Source: Hymenobacter sublimis
GTDB lineage: Bacteria > Bacteroidota > Bacteroidia > Cytophagales > Hymenobacteraceae
NCBI RefSeq assembly: GCF_023101345.1
Contig: NZ_CP095848.1
Span: 1,549,501-1,613,500, forward strand
Direction of reading: 5' to 3'
DNA: 64,000 nucleotides
Shown: positions 53,967 to 61,622 of the stretch, piece by piece
Layout: every line of letters starts with the position of its first letter
Numbering within the stretch: position 1 is the first letter of the stretch
Translations under genes and position numbers: made by a program
Notes under the pieces: model-generated
Seen by the model: the letters and a program-made list of their open reading frames with translations, nothing else
Told to the model about the DNA's origin: nothing
The model's database searches: none

Positions 53967-55055
53967 GTGTCCGCTCTAACTGCTCCTCTCACCTTATTGC
54001 TTGGCAACCTGCCCACGTTTGTGCGCACGGAAGTCACCCGGCTCTTGCATACCGATCCTGAACTGGAGGTAGTAGGCGCTGCCGTGGTTACTGACGAGCT
54101 GCCCGCCATGGCGCGGCGTTTGCGGCCGGGGGTAGTGCTCATAAGTGAGAATCAGTTATTAGGCTTGGAGCAGCTGCAACGGCACTTTTCGGTCCCTGTA
54201 CTGCTGTATAGCGCTCAAGCGCCCCTACCCGGCATGCTGCGCGAGGCTGCGCGGCTAGGGGTGTACGATTACATTACGCCTCCTCTGGGGACAGGTAGTG
54301 AATTGGCTGAGTGGCGCATGTCTTTACGTCGTAAGCTGCTAGCTGCCAAGCCTTCCTCAGTTCCCGTCCCCAAAGTAGAACCGTCGGTCATTCTGCGCCG
54401 CACGGCGGTGCCCTTACCTCCGCGCGGGGTGGTAGTCATTGGAGGATCAACGGGTGGGGCCCCCGCAGTTGAGGCGCTGCTTCGGGAGTTGCCGCTGGGT
54501 TTTCCTTGGGCCGTGCTCGTGGCCGTTCACCTGCCTGAATCTTTCACCGATACACTAGTGGAGCGTCTGCGGCGGGCCACCCAACTACCCGTCATGGCTG
54601 CTACTAGCGGCATGCGCCTGGAGCCAGGGCGTGTTCTGGTTGCGCCGGGTGGGCGTAACTTAGTTGTGCGGTCGGTAATGGATAGCCCTTGGGTTGGCTG
54701 GCAAACTGATTTTGTGGAGGAGCCTGGTCTTGATGTACCTTCCGTGGACATTCTGATGCACTCCGTTGTCCGGGCCGTGGGCCGTAATGTGGTGGGCGTA
54801 GTCCTGACCGGGCTTGGGCACGATGGAACCGCTGGAGCTCACGCCATCCGTCAGCACGGCGGCACGGTTGTAGCCCAAGACGAGGCTTCTTCAGCGGTAT
54901 TTGGGATGCCCAAATCGGTCATCCAGTCCGGTCTGGCATCTGCTGTGCTACCCCTTCCGCACATTGCCGACTTCTTGGTGCGCCACGTGCAGCCCGGAAC
55001 CACCGCGCGTCGGGGGCGTTCTTCCTTCCTCTCTCAACCCGTGCAGGCGCAATGA
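53967..55055 (+). CDS. cheB: CheB methylesterase with degenerate receiver domain
   Basis: The 362-residue protein has an intact methylesterase domain (about 152-345): Ser161 in GGSTGG, His188 in VAVHLPESFT and Asp286 in TGLGHDGTAG form the catalytic triad. The N-terminal receiver (1-120) has lost its phosphorylation site. LLLGNLPTFVR replaces the acidic pair, Ser60 in VVLISENQLLG is in the position of the Asp, and Pro105 in DYITPP is in that of the Lys. Activity may therefore be constitutive or controlled by binding. It starts with GTG and overlaps cheA by an ATGA junction. The expected targets are glutamyl methyl esters of the receptor above. Confidence 0.88.
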   Translation: MSALTAPLTLLLGNLPTFVRTEVTRLLHTDPELEVVGAAVVTDELPAMARRLRPGVVLISENQLLGLEQLQRHFSVPVLLYSAQAPLPGMLREAARLGVYDYITPPLGTGSELAEWRMSLRRKLLAAKPSSVPVPKVEPSVILRRTAVPLPPRGVVVIGGSTGGAPAVEALLRELPLGFPWAVLVAVHLPESFTDTLVERLRRATQLPVMAATSGMRLEPGRVLVAPGGRNLVVRSVMDSPWVGWQTDFVEEPGLDVPSVDILMHSVVRAVGRNVVGVVLTGLGHDGTAGAHAIRQHGGTVVAQDEASSAVFGMPKSVIQSGLASAVLPLPHIADFLVRHVQPGTTARRGRSSFLSQPVQAQ

Positions 55056-56683
55056 AGTCAAGGGAGCAGGAGTACCGCGAAATTTTCATGGCCGAGGCGC
55101 TCGAATATTACGACGCCATGAGCCGTCATATCAGCGAGTTAGAGCGTAATCCGACCGACGAGCCAGCACTGAATGAGCTATTTCGGCTCATGCACAACCT
55201 CAAGTCCAATGCGCGGGCTATGGGCTACAACCCCATCGGGGAGTTAGCCCACCACATGGAAACCATCTTCGGGCTTATTCGCAGCCGGGAGAAAACCTTT
55301 ACTGGATCAGTAGTACCCGTTTTATTCACGGGGATTGACACTATCGGCCAAATGATTCGCGCCGTTGGTGAGGATGAGGCGCTGCCGGAAGTAGAGCAAC
55401 TGCTGGAAAACCTGGACCGTCTGGTGCGCGGTGAGGAGCCTATTCTGGAATCCGGCCCCGAGGATGAAGAGGACGCTAGCCGTAAGCTGGAGCTTTCGGA
55501 TCTGGTCTACATTCAAATCCGCAAGCTTGACCACCTGCTTAACCTAGTGGGCGAGCTGACCATCGACCGGGACCGGGTGCTGACGCTCAGCCAGGAAATC
55601 GGTAATCCGGCGTTGGCAGCGGCGGCCGCTCACCTCTCACGCATTGCCGACGAACTGCAATACAGCGTCATGGACGCCCGTTTGGTAGGTGTCGGTTCCC
55701 TATTCAACAAATTTCCGCGGGTGGTGCGCGACGTGGCCAACACGGAAAAGAAGGACGTTGAGCTAACGGTAGTGGGTGAGGACATCCAGATTGACCGCAA
55801 CATCCTGCAAATCATTACCGACGCCCTGCTTCATCTGGTGCGCAACGCCATTGGGCACGGCCTAGAAACTCCGGAAGAGCGGGAGGCGGCCGGCAAAAGT
55901 GCCCAAGGCCACCTGACGTTGTCGGCCCAGACGGAACGCGACGATGTGCTGATTCAGGTGCGCGACGATGGCCGCGGCATTAACGTGGAAAGCGTTCGGC
56001 GCAAAGCCATTGAACGCGACTTGGTACCGGCCGCTACGGCTGCTAACCTCGATGATGATGCCGTACGTGGTTTTCTGTTCGAGCCGGGCTTTTCCATGGC
56101 CCAGGAAGTAACCGAAATATCGGGGCGCGGTGTGGGGCTGGATGTAGTGAAATTGGCCATTGACTCCTTGGGCGGCCAATTGCGTGTGGATTCAGTACTA
56201 GGGGAAGGAACCACCTTTACGCTAGTGCTACCCACTTCCATTGCCGTAAAAGGAGCGCTACTCTTTCAACTGGACCAGCGTAACTACGCTATTCCGCTTA
56301 TGCATACTGATTCGGTGGTATCCTTGCTGCCGGAAAATTTCAACGTAGTAGGAGGCGTGCTACTGACCCGAGTTCAGGACGAAAACGTTCCGGTCGTGTC
56401 GCTACGCCGCTTGCTGCATAACGGTGACGGACCGCTAGCGCCCGCTACCAAAGCTGATCTACATGGTCGTCAAGACATAATCATTGTCAACTACAGTAAC
56501 CGCCGGCTGGGCTTGATAGTCGACCGGTTTTTACGCCAGCAGGATATCGTGGTAAAACCCATGAGTAAACCGCTGGATACCATTGACTTGTTTGGGGGCG
56601 TTACCTTATTGGGAAGCGGGCAAGTGTGCCTGGTGCTCGATGTGCCGGCCCTAACTCGACTATTTCTGGCCAAACGACCGTAA
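55052..56683 (+). CDS. cheA: CheA-type histidine kinase, short form without P2
   Basis: The 543-residue kinase has a P1 HPt domain (1-about 120) with His48 in FRLMHNLKSNARAMG, an acidic linker, a P3 dimerisation part (about 150-210, IRKLDHLLNLVGELTIDRDR), a P4 ATPase (about 215-400; LHLVRNAIGHGLETPEER, VRDDGRGIN, GRGVGLDVVK) and a CheW-like P5 (about 405-540). The P2 domain that docks CheY/CheB in enteric CheA is missing. It should phosphorylate the CheY encoded upstream. It is coupled to cheB by a 4-bp overlap. The N-box has GHG where DHG is usual. Confidence 0.9.
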   Translation: MKSREQEYREIFMAEALEYYDAMSRHISELERNPTDEPALNELFRLMHNLKSNARAMGYNPIGELAHHMETIFGLIRSREKTFTGSVVPVLFTGIDTIGQMIRAVGEDEALPEVEQLLENLDRLVRGEEPILESGPEDEEDASRKLELSDLVYIQIRKLDHLLNLVGELTIDRDRVLTLSQEIGNPALAAAAAHLSRIADELQYSVMDARLVGVGSLFNKFPRVVRDVANTEKKDVELTVVGEDIQIDRNILQIITDALLHLVRNAIGHGLETPEEREAAGKSAQGHLTLSAQTERDDVLIQVRDDGRGINVESVRRKAIERDLVPAATAANLDDDAVRGFLFEPGFSMAQEVTEISGRGVGLDVVKLAIDSLGGQLRVDSVLGEGTTFTLVLPTSIAVKGALLFQLDQRNYAIPLMHTDSVVSLLPENFNVVGGVLLTRVQDENVPVVSLRRLLHNGDGPLAPATKADLHGRQDIIIVNYSNRRLGLIVDRFLRQQDIVVKPMSKPLDTIDLFGGVTLLGSGQVCLVLDVPALTRLFLAKRP

Positions 56684-56703
56684 CTCACGTATTGCAGACT
56701 TGT

Positions 56704-56727
56704 GGCGGCCGACTTTGGCTGGCCGCC
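56704..56727 (+). repeat. Short hairpin between cheA and the CheC-like gene
   Basis: GGCGGCC (56704-56710) pairs with GGCCGCC (56721-56727). It is followed by a weak T-containing stretch and may reduce read-through into the last operon gene. Confidence 0.4.
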
Positions 56728-56743
56728 CTTTCATTTGATTCCT

Positions 56744-57379
56744 ATGGATTTGCACATGACGGAACTGGAGCGGGATATCATCCGCGAAATCCTGAATATC
56801 GGCCTAGCTCGCGCGGCCGATTCATTCGCGGTTGTCGCCCAGGAAAAGGTGCTGCTGGAAGTACCCAACCTTGATATCGTGTCGGGTAAGACGATTCTGG
56901 ATAAAGTCCGCGACCTGCAAGCGGGCCACGTCATTATTCAGTCGGATATCCGGGGGGATTTTAACGGAACAACCCTGATGTTCTTTTCCGGCCAGCATGT
57001 CCAGCGGCTTTCCCGCGTCTGCTTGCGCATGAGCACCTCTGATTCCACGCAGATTGATGAAATGCAGGAGTCATTGCTGCTGGAAATCAGCAATATCATT
57101 ACCGGGGCACTGGTAACCCAACTAGCTAACATTCTGAAAGCAAGCATTTACGGGGCGCCACCCACGCACCCGCGTGGCGACATTGCCGATGCCCTGCACA
57201 ACCTGCTGCTGAACCGGCCCATGGTGCAGCCACTTATTTTCTCGGTTATAACTCAATTCTCGGACAAGGACAACTCAGTTGAGTTACCGCTGATGATCTT
57301 CTTCGACCGGGATACTTTTGAGAAAATCCTGGATATCATTCGCACCTACGATTTTATGGGCGGCCAGCAAGCTGGCTAA
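56744..57379 (+). CDS. CheC/CheX-like CheY-P phosphatase family protein
   Basis: The 211-residue protein has two CheC-type helical motifs: ELERDIIREILNIGLARAAD near the N-terminus and ESLLLEISNIITGALVTQLA near residue 115, both with the E-x-x-N dyad that dephosphorylates CheY-P. A Pro follows the second motif in YGAPP, as in the family. The ATG at 56744 is preferred; upstream codons to 56702 cover a hairpin. As the last gene of the operon it gives the system a way to clear CheY-P. CheD, which usually pairs with CheC, is not seen. Confidence 0.82.
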   Translation: MDLHMTELERDIIREILNIGLARAADSFAVVAQEKVLLEVPNLDIVSGKTILDKVRDLQAGHVIIQSDIRGDFNGTTLMFFSGQHVQRLSRVCLRMSTSDSTQIDEMQESLLLEISNIITGALVTQLANILKASIYGAPPTHPRGDIADALHNLLLNRPMVQPLIFSVITQFSDKDNSVELPLMIFFDRDTFEKILDIIRTYDFMGGQQAG

Positions 57380-57523
57380 TAAGTCTTCCGGCCGTTGGGC
57401 CGGGGCGTTATCAAGCGGCCCTCGCCGCCAGGAATCATGCTCAGAACGGGCGTTGAGACCTGGAAGCGGGGGCTGCTACCTTTTCCGGCTGGTCTTACCT
57501 CTCACTTTCACTTCTTTATCAGT

Positions 57524-58615
57524 ATGGCTAATTCTGCGTCCTCGTTGGAACAAAAGCTTGCCGCCTTCGACCCCAATGCCCTCGGTGACTCCGCCGGCGG
57601 AATTTACGGTCTACCTTTCACGCCTGAGGAGGCCCAGGTCGTAATCGTACCTGTGCCTTGGGAAGTAACCGTTTCATACCGCGCCGGTACCGCTGAGGGG
57701 CCCGAGGCCATCCGAGAGGCGTCCTTGCAGGTGGACCTCTATGACCCCGACTTGCCCAATGCCTGGCAAATGGGCTTGGCCATGGAGGAGCCCGACGAAA
57801 AGATTGCCGCCGAGAGCCTCTCTTTGCGCCCTACCGCGGCGGAGTACATCGGCTGGCTGGAGGAAGGCGAGCCTGAAGCAACGCACGGAACGTTCTCCCA
57901 GGTGCCTGCCCAAGTCAATCAGCGCGGCCAGGCCCTGCTAGAGTGGCTTAAGCAAAAAACCGGTGCCTTGCTGGATGCCGGCAAAGGGGTAGTAGTGCTG
58001 GGTGGCGATCATAGCACGCCTTTAGGTTACTTGCACGCGCTGGCTGAGCGGCATGAAGAGTTTGGAATTCTGCAGATTGACGCGCACTGCGACCTGCGCC
58101 CGGCCTATGAAGGCTTTGAGTTTTCCCACGCTTCCATTATGTACAATGCCCTGAAACTGCCACAGGTAAAGAAGTTGGTGCAGGTTGGCATCCGCGACTA
58201 CTGCCAGCAGGAGGCCGAGTACATTGACCAAAGCAACGGCCGAGTGGCCCTGTTCGCCGACCGGTTTCTGCAGGCTGAAATGCTGGGGGGGAAGTCCTGG
58301 AAGAAGGAGTGCAAAAAAATCATTGCCCAGCTGCCCCAAAAAGTGTATTTGAGCTTTGATATCGACGGGCTCGACCCCAAGCTGTGCCCCGGCACAGGCA
58401 CCCCCGTACCCGGCGGGCTGGAGTTTGAGCAGGCTCTCTACCTTATTCGGATGGTAGTGCGCTCCGGCCGCACCATCATCGGCTGCGACTTAAATGAGGT
58501 GGCACCCGGCGACACGGAATGGAACGCCATTGTAGGCGCCCGGTTGCTTTATCATATGGCCAACTGGATGGGCGTCTCGCAGGGCCGGCTAAAAGCCCGC
58601 GCCGTAGAAAAATAG
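57524..58615 (+). CDS. Agmatinase/arginase-family ureohydrolase
   Basis: The 363-residue enzyme is a binuclear manganese hydrolase of the ureohydrolase family. Metal ligands are visible in VVVLGGDHSTPLGYLHAL, LQIDAHCDLRPAYEG and YLSFDIDGLDPKLCPGTGTP. It would cleave agmatine, arginine, guanidinobutyrate or formiminoglutamate; residues deciding substrate cannot be read reliably here. The N-terminal 60 residues, including DSAGGIYGLPFTPEEAQVVI, extend beyond the minimal enzyme. The ATG at 57524 begins MANSASSLEQK; an open extension to 57395 shows no conservation. It is followed by a very strong hairpin. Confidence 0.88.
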   Translation: MANSASSLEQKLAAFDPNALGDSAGGIYGLPFTPEEAQVVIVPVPWEVTVSYRAGTAEGPEAIREASLQVDLYDPDLPNAWQMGLAMEEPDEKIAAESLSLRPTAAEYIGWLEEGEPEATHGTFSQVPAQVNQRGQALLEWLKQKTGALLDAGKGVVVLGGDHSTPLGYLHALAERHEEFGILQIDAHCDLRPAYEGFEFSHASIMYNALKLPQVKKLVQVGIRDYCQQEAEYIDQSNGRVALFADRFLQAEMLGGKSWKKECKKIIAQLPQKVYLSFDIDGLDPKLCPGTGTPVPGGLEFEQALYLIRMVVRSGRTIIGCDLNEVAPGDTEWNAIVGARLLYHMANWMGVSQGRLKARAVEK

Positions 58616-58646
58616 GCTTTTCGTTCGGTAGTTCGAGTTATCAAGC

Positions 58647-58706
58647 GCCCGCAAAAAAAGTACGGCAAGTGGCTGATTCAGCTGCTTGCCGTACTTTTTT
58701 GCGGGC
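58647..58706 (+). terminator. Long perfect hairpin terminator
   Basis: The arm from GCCCGC at 58647 pairs through a run of A, GTACGGCAAG and inner GCTG with the complementary arm ending GCGGGC at 58706, a stem near 26 bp. It lies 31 bp after the ureohydrolase stop. It may end that transcript. Confidence 0.75.
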
Positions 58707-58773
58707 TATGCGTAGAGTAAGCAACTTCCTACTTCCCGTACTGTTCTCTCACCTCAATCCCTCTTCTTACCCT

Positions 58774-59115
58774 ATGGGCTTCATTCTTAAATTCATTCTC
58801 ACGGCCATTGTTACCTACGTGCTGGCTAAGTTTCTGCCCGGCGCCGACATCAGCGGCATCGGGGACGCGTTTATTCTGGTCATTGTGCTGGCAATCTTGA
58901 ATGCCATTGTCAAGCCGATTCTGAAAATCATCGGCTTCCCCATTACCATTCTCACGCTAGGCCTATTTCTGCTGGTTATCAATGCTCTGATTGTTATGAT
59001 AGCCGACTGGCTGCTAGGTGGCTTTAAGCTGGACGGGTTCGTTTCTGCCCTGATCTTCAGCGTTGTGTTGTCGTTGGTTACCTCAGTAATCGATATGGTA
59101 ACTGACCGGAGCTAA
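58774..59115 (+). CDS. Small four-helix membrane protein of the phage-holin 4_2 (DUF, PF04020) type
   Basis: The 113-residue product MGFILKFILTAIVTYVLAKF has four hydrophobic segments: about 2-20, 30-50 (AFILVIVLAILNAIVKPIL), 55-76 (FPITILTLGLFLLVINALIV) and 88-108 (FVSALIFSVVLSLVTSVIDM). The conserved NAIVKPILKIIGFPITILTLG core is the mark of this widespread bacterial family, named after phage holins but mostly chromosomal and of unknown role. No phage genes surround it. It has an independent terminator. Confidence 0.88.
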   Translation: MGFILKFILTAIVTYVLAKFLPGADISGIGDAFILVIVLAILNAIVKPILKIIGFPITILTLGLFLLVINALIVMIADWLLGGFKLDGFVSALIFSVVLSLVTSVIDMVTDRS

Positions 59116-59135
59116 GCTGGTCCTGCTGCTATAAG

Positions 59136-59167
59136 AAAGCCCGCCTGGACGCGTTCAGGCGGGCTTT
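59136..59167. terminator. Intrinsic terminator after the holin-like gene
   Basis: AAAGCCCGCCTG at 59136-59147 pairs with CAGGCGGGCTTT at 59156-59167. It serves the plus-strand gene and can serve the convergent lipoprotein gene. Confidence 0.8.
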
Positions 59168-59272
59168 CCTATGGTAGCTATTATCTCTGGGCCAGATAAA
59201 AAAGATACGGAAGCCAAACGTGCCCGTTTGAGTACGCTCCCGTGAGTAGGGTAGGAGCCGTGAATTAAAGGA

Positions 59273-60034
59273 TTAGTCTAGTGCCAGCTTACCTCGGCGC
59301 CAACGGTATCCGGCCCACACTGCTACCCCTAGCAAGAGTGGCCAGATGTAAGAGGCCGCAATGAGGAACATGCTTAACGCCCGCCAGCCAAACCACAAAC
59401 CGGTTTGCAGTTGGCTGGCTATATCTGCGGCCGGAGTTAGTTCAGTAGCAGGACGCAGCTGGTAGTATGTAAGCTGCAAGGTGGCCAACGTGGCCTGCTC
59501 CGTAAGCAGTTGCTTTTCCTGGGCAGAGAACTGTTGGGTGGTCGTGTCAGCGGCGGCGGTAGCGCGGCTGAGCTTAGCTAGTTCGGCGGTAATGTCGCGG
59601 GAGGTAAGCTCTTTGCCACGAACGAGTCCCAAGCGCGCCAGCTCCGAGGTGAGAGACAGAAACTGCGCCGACGGAACCCGAATCGTCAGGAGTTGCTGGT
59701 GGCGGTCGGCGTCGGTAGTTTCGCGGGCGCTGGTGAGGTAGGCGTTATGGCGCAGTAGGGTTGTATCTAAGTGCGCTGAGGCGGCTGCGAAGTCAGCCAC
59801 TTCCACCTCCATGGCGCCCTGGTAGATAACTGGGTGACCTGCTACCCGCCACAAGCGGGCAAGTGGTACTTCCGGCGTCGTGGCTTCCGCTGCGGCCGTA
59901 TTTGTACCAGGAGAGGTGGTAGTAACTTCGGGCACTACCGCGCCGGAAGTAAATATATCTTGCTGCTCGGCTGACTGGGCGCACCCAGCCAGCATCAGCC
60001 CCATCAGCGGGAGCAGACGCACATATTTTTTCAT
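59273..60034 (-). CDS. DUF4349-domain lipoprotein
   Basis: The 253-residue protein has a lipobox (LMLAGC, Cys near 18), a DUF4349 segment (about 65-215) with VIYQGAMEVEVADFAAASAH and ITAELAKLSRATAAA, a coiled-coil-prone middle, and a C-terminal membrane helix (about 220-245, MFLIAASYIWPLLLGVAVWA) ending in a basic stretch. It is thus anchored at both ends, with the domain in the periplasm. The role is unknown; DUF4349 proteins are often found near envelope-stress genes. Confidence 0.8.
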   Translation of the reverse strand: MKKYVRLLPLMGLMLAGCAQSAEQQDIFTSGAVVPEVTTTSPGTNTAAAEATTPEVPLARLWRVAGHPVIYQGAMEVEVADFAAASAHLDTTLLRHNAYLTSARETTDADRHQQLLTIRVPSAQFLSLTSELARLGLVRGKELTSRDITAELAKLSRATAAADTTTQQFSAQEKQLLTEQATLATLQLTYYQLRPATELTPAADIASQLQTGLWFGWRALSMFLIAASYIWPLLLGVAVWAGYRWRRGKLALD

Positions 60035-60134
60035 CAGATAAAAGAGGAAAGAGTGAGATGAAAAGAGCTGCGCAGCTTCTGCTGATTTATACTGTTACGC
60101 CCGGAACGTAACCCGGAGCCAGTATATAACACAA

Positions 60135-60166
60135 CACCGCCCGGCTTCAACGGAAACCGGGCGGTG
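60135..60166 (-). terminator. Hairpin downstream of murA, probable terminator
   Basis: CACCGCCCGG pairs with CCGGGCGGTG across a 12-nt loop, 26 bp past the murA stop. On the minus strand it is followed by TTGTGTTATA, a weak U tract. Confidence 0.6.
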
Positions 60167-60191
60167 CGCAATACTTACCGTAAAGCTAGAT

Positions 60192-61496
60192 TTAGAGACG
60201 ACGAATCTGGGCGCCAAGGGCTGTCAGGCGCTTGTCAATGTTCTGGTAGCCCCGGTCAATTTGCTCCACGTTTTCAATCACGCTCCGGCCCTCAGCCGAT
60301 AGAGCGGCAATCAGCAGGGCTACCCCGGCGCGAATGTCGGGTGAGGTCATGGTAATGCCGTGCAAACGAGTACGCTTGTCCAAACCAATAACGGTAGCAC
60401 GATGTGGGTCGCAGAGGATAATCTGGGCGCCCATATCAATGAGCTTGTCCACGAAGAACAAGCGCGACTCAAACATCTTCTGATGAATTAGCACGGTGCC
60501 CTTGGCCTGGGTTGCTACCACTAGCAGCACGCTCAGCAGGTCGGGGGTGAGACCGGGCCAAGTGTGGTCCGAGATGGTGAGGATGCTGCCATCGAGGTAG
60601 GTAGCAATTTCGTAGTGGTCCTGGGCGGGCACGTAGATATCGTCGCCGCGGAATTCTAGCTGAATGCCCAGCTTACGGAAGGTGTCCGGAATCAGGCCCA
60701 GTTCCGGAATCTGGCAGTCTTTGATGGTAATCTCGGAGCCTGTCATGGCCGCGAGGCCAATGAAAGAGCCGATTTCAATCATGTCGGGCAGCATGCGGTG
60801 GTCCGTGCCCCCCAGGCGCTCCACCCCTTCAATGGTTAGCAAGTTAGAGCCAATGCCGTTGATATTGGCCCCCATGCGCACCAGCATTTTGCAAAGCTGC
60901 TGCAGGTACGGCTCGCACGCCGCGTTATAAATAGTTGTGGTGCCTTCGGCCAGTACCGCGCCCATCACAATGTTGGCGGTGCCGGTAACTGAGGCCTCGT
61001 CCAGGAGCATGTAGGCACCGCGCAGGCGACCTTCGGTGTTGATGCGGTAGAAGTCAGTGCCTTCCAACGTGAGCTTGCCGCCTAGCTTTTCCAGACCCAA
61101 AAAGTGGGTATCCATGGGGCGCCGGCCAATTTTGTCGCCGCCGGGCTTAGGCAGCTGGCACTTACCGAAGCGGGCCAGCATGGGCCCCAGAATCATAACG
61201 GAGCCGCGCAAAGCTCCGGCTTGGGCCACAAACTCGGGGGTGTCGAGGTAGTCCAAGTGCACATCGTCGGCCTGGAAGCGGTAGGTGTCGTTGGCAAGCT
61301 TGCCCACCTTCACGCCCATATCACGCAATAGCTCAATGAGCTTGTTCACGTCGCGGATATCCGGGATGTTGGAAATTGTGACGGGCTCATCCGTAAGCAA
61401 CACGGCGCACAGAATTTGCAGAGCTTCGTTTTTGGCGCCCTGAGGCACAATTTCACCTTTCAGCGACTTGCCGCCGATAACTTCAAAAGAGGCCAT
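60192..61496 (-). CDS. murA: UDP-N-acetylglucosamine 1-carboxyvinyltransferase with Asp active site
   Basis: The 434-residue enzyme transfers enolpyruvate to UDP-GlcNAc, the first committed step of peptidoglycan synthesis. It begins MASFEVIGGKSLKGEIVPQG (with Lys-Asn KNEALQ) and has the active-site loop LPKPGGDKIGRRPMDTHFLG. The enteric Cys115 position is Asp121 (codon 61134-61136), a change that prevents covalent capture by fosfomycin in other bacteria (for example Mycobacterium). Late motifs DMIEIGSFIGLAAM and GLTPDLLSVLLV are normal. An imperfect inverted repeat lies upstream. Confidence 0.94.
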   Translation of the reverse strand: MASFEVIGGKSLKGEIVPQGAKNEALQILCAVLLTDEPVTISNIPDIRDVNKLIELLRDMGVKVGKLANDTYRFQADDVHLDYLDTPEFVAQAGALRGSVMILGPMLARFGKCQLPKPGGDKIGRRPMDTHFLGLEKLGGKLTLEGTDFYRINTEGRLRGAYMLLDEASVTGTANIVMGAVLAEGTTTIYNAACEPYLQQLCKMLVRMGANINGIGSNLLTIEGVERLGGTDHRMLPDMIEIGSFIGLAAMTGSEITIKDCQIPELGLIPDTFRKLGIQLEFRGDDIYVPAQDHYEIATYLDGSILTISDHTWPGLTPDLLSVLLVVATQAKGTVLIHQKMFESRLFFVDKLIDMGAQIILCDPHRATVIGLDKRTRLHGITMTSPDIRAGVALLIAALSAEGRSVIENVEQIDRGYQNIDKRLTALGAQIRRL

Positions 61497-61505
61497 TTGT
61501 TGGGG

Positions 61506-61617
61506 AGCTAGTAGCTGATGGCTAGTAGCTGTTAGCTTTTAAAATCAAGAAAAAGAAGCGGGCTTGTAGTTGTTCCTAACTATAAAGCCAATAGCTCTGG
61601 CCATTGGCTACTAGCTA
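61506..61617. repeat. Imperfect intergenic inverted repeat between the DUF4290 gene and murA
   Basis: An arm beginning AGCTAGTAGC at 61506 pairs with an arm ending GCTACTAGCT at 61616 over about 34 bp, with one gap and about six changes, most compatible with G-U pairs. AGCTAGTAGC-type intergenic repeats occur in related genomes by memory. It lies upstream of DUF4290 and downstream of nothing coding. Confidence 0.55.
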
Positions 61618-61622
61618 AAAAC

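Noticed and set aside
58774..59115. Holin-like gene as evidence of a prophage
   Set aside because: This membrane family is widespread in chromosomes and no other phage gene, attachment site or integrase is present.
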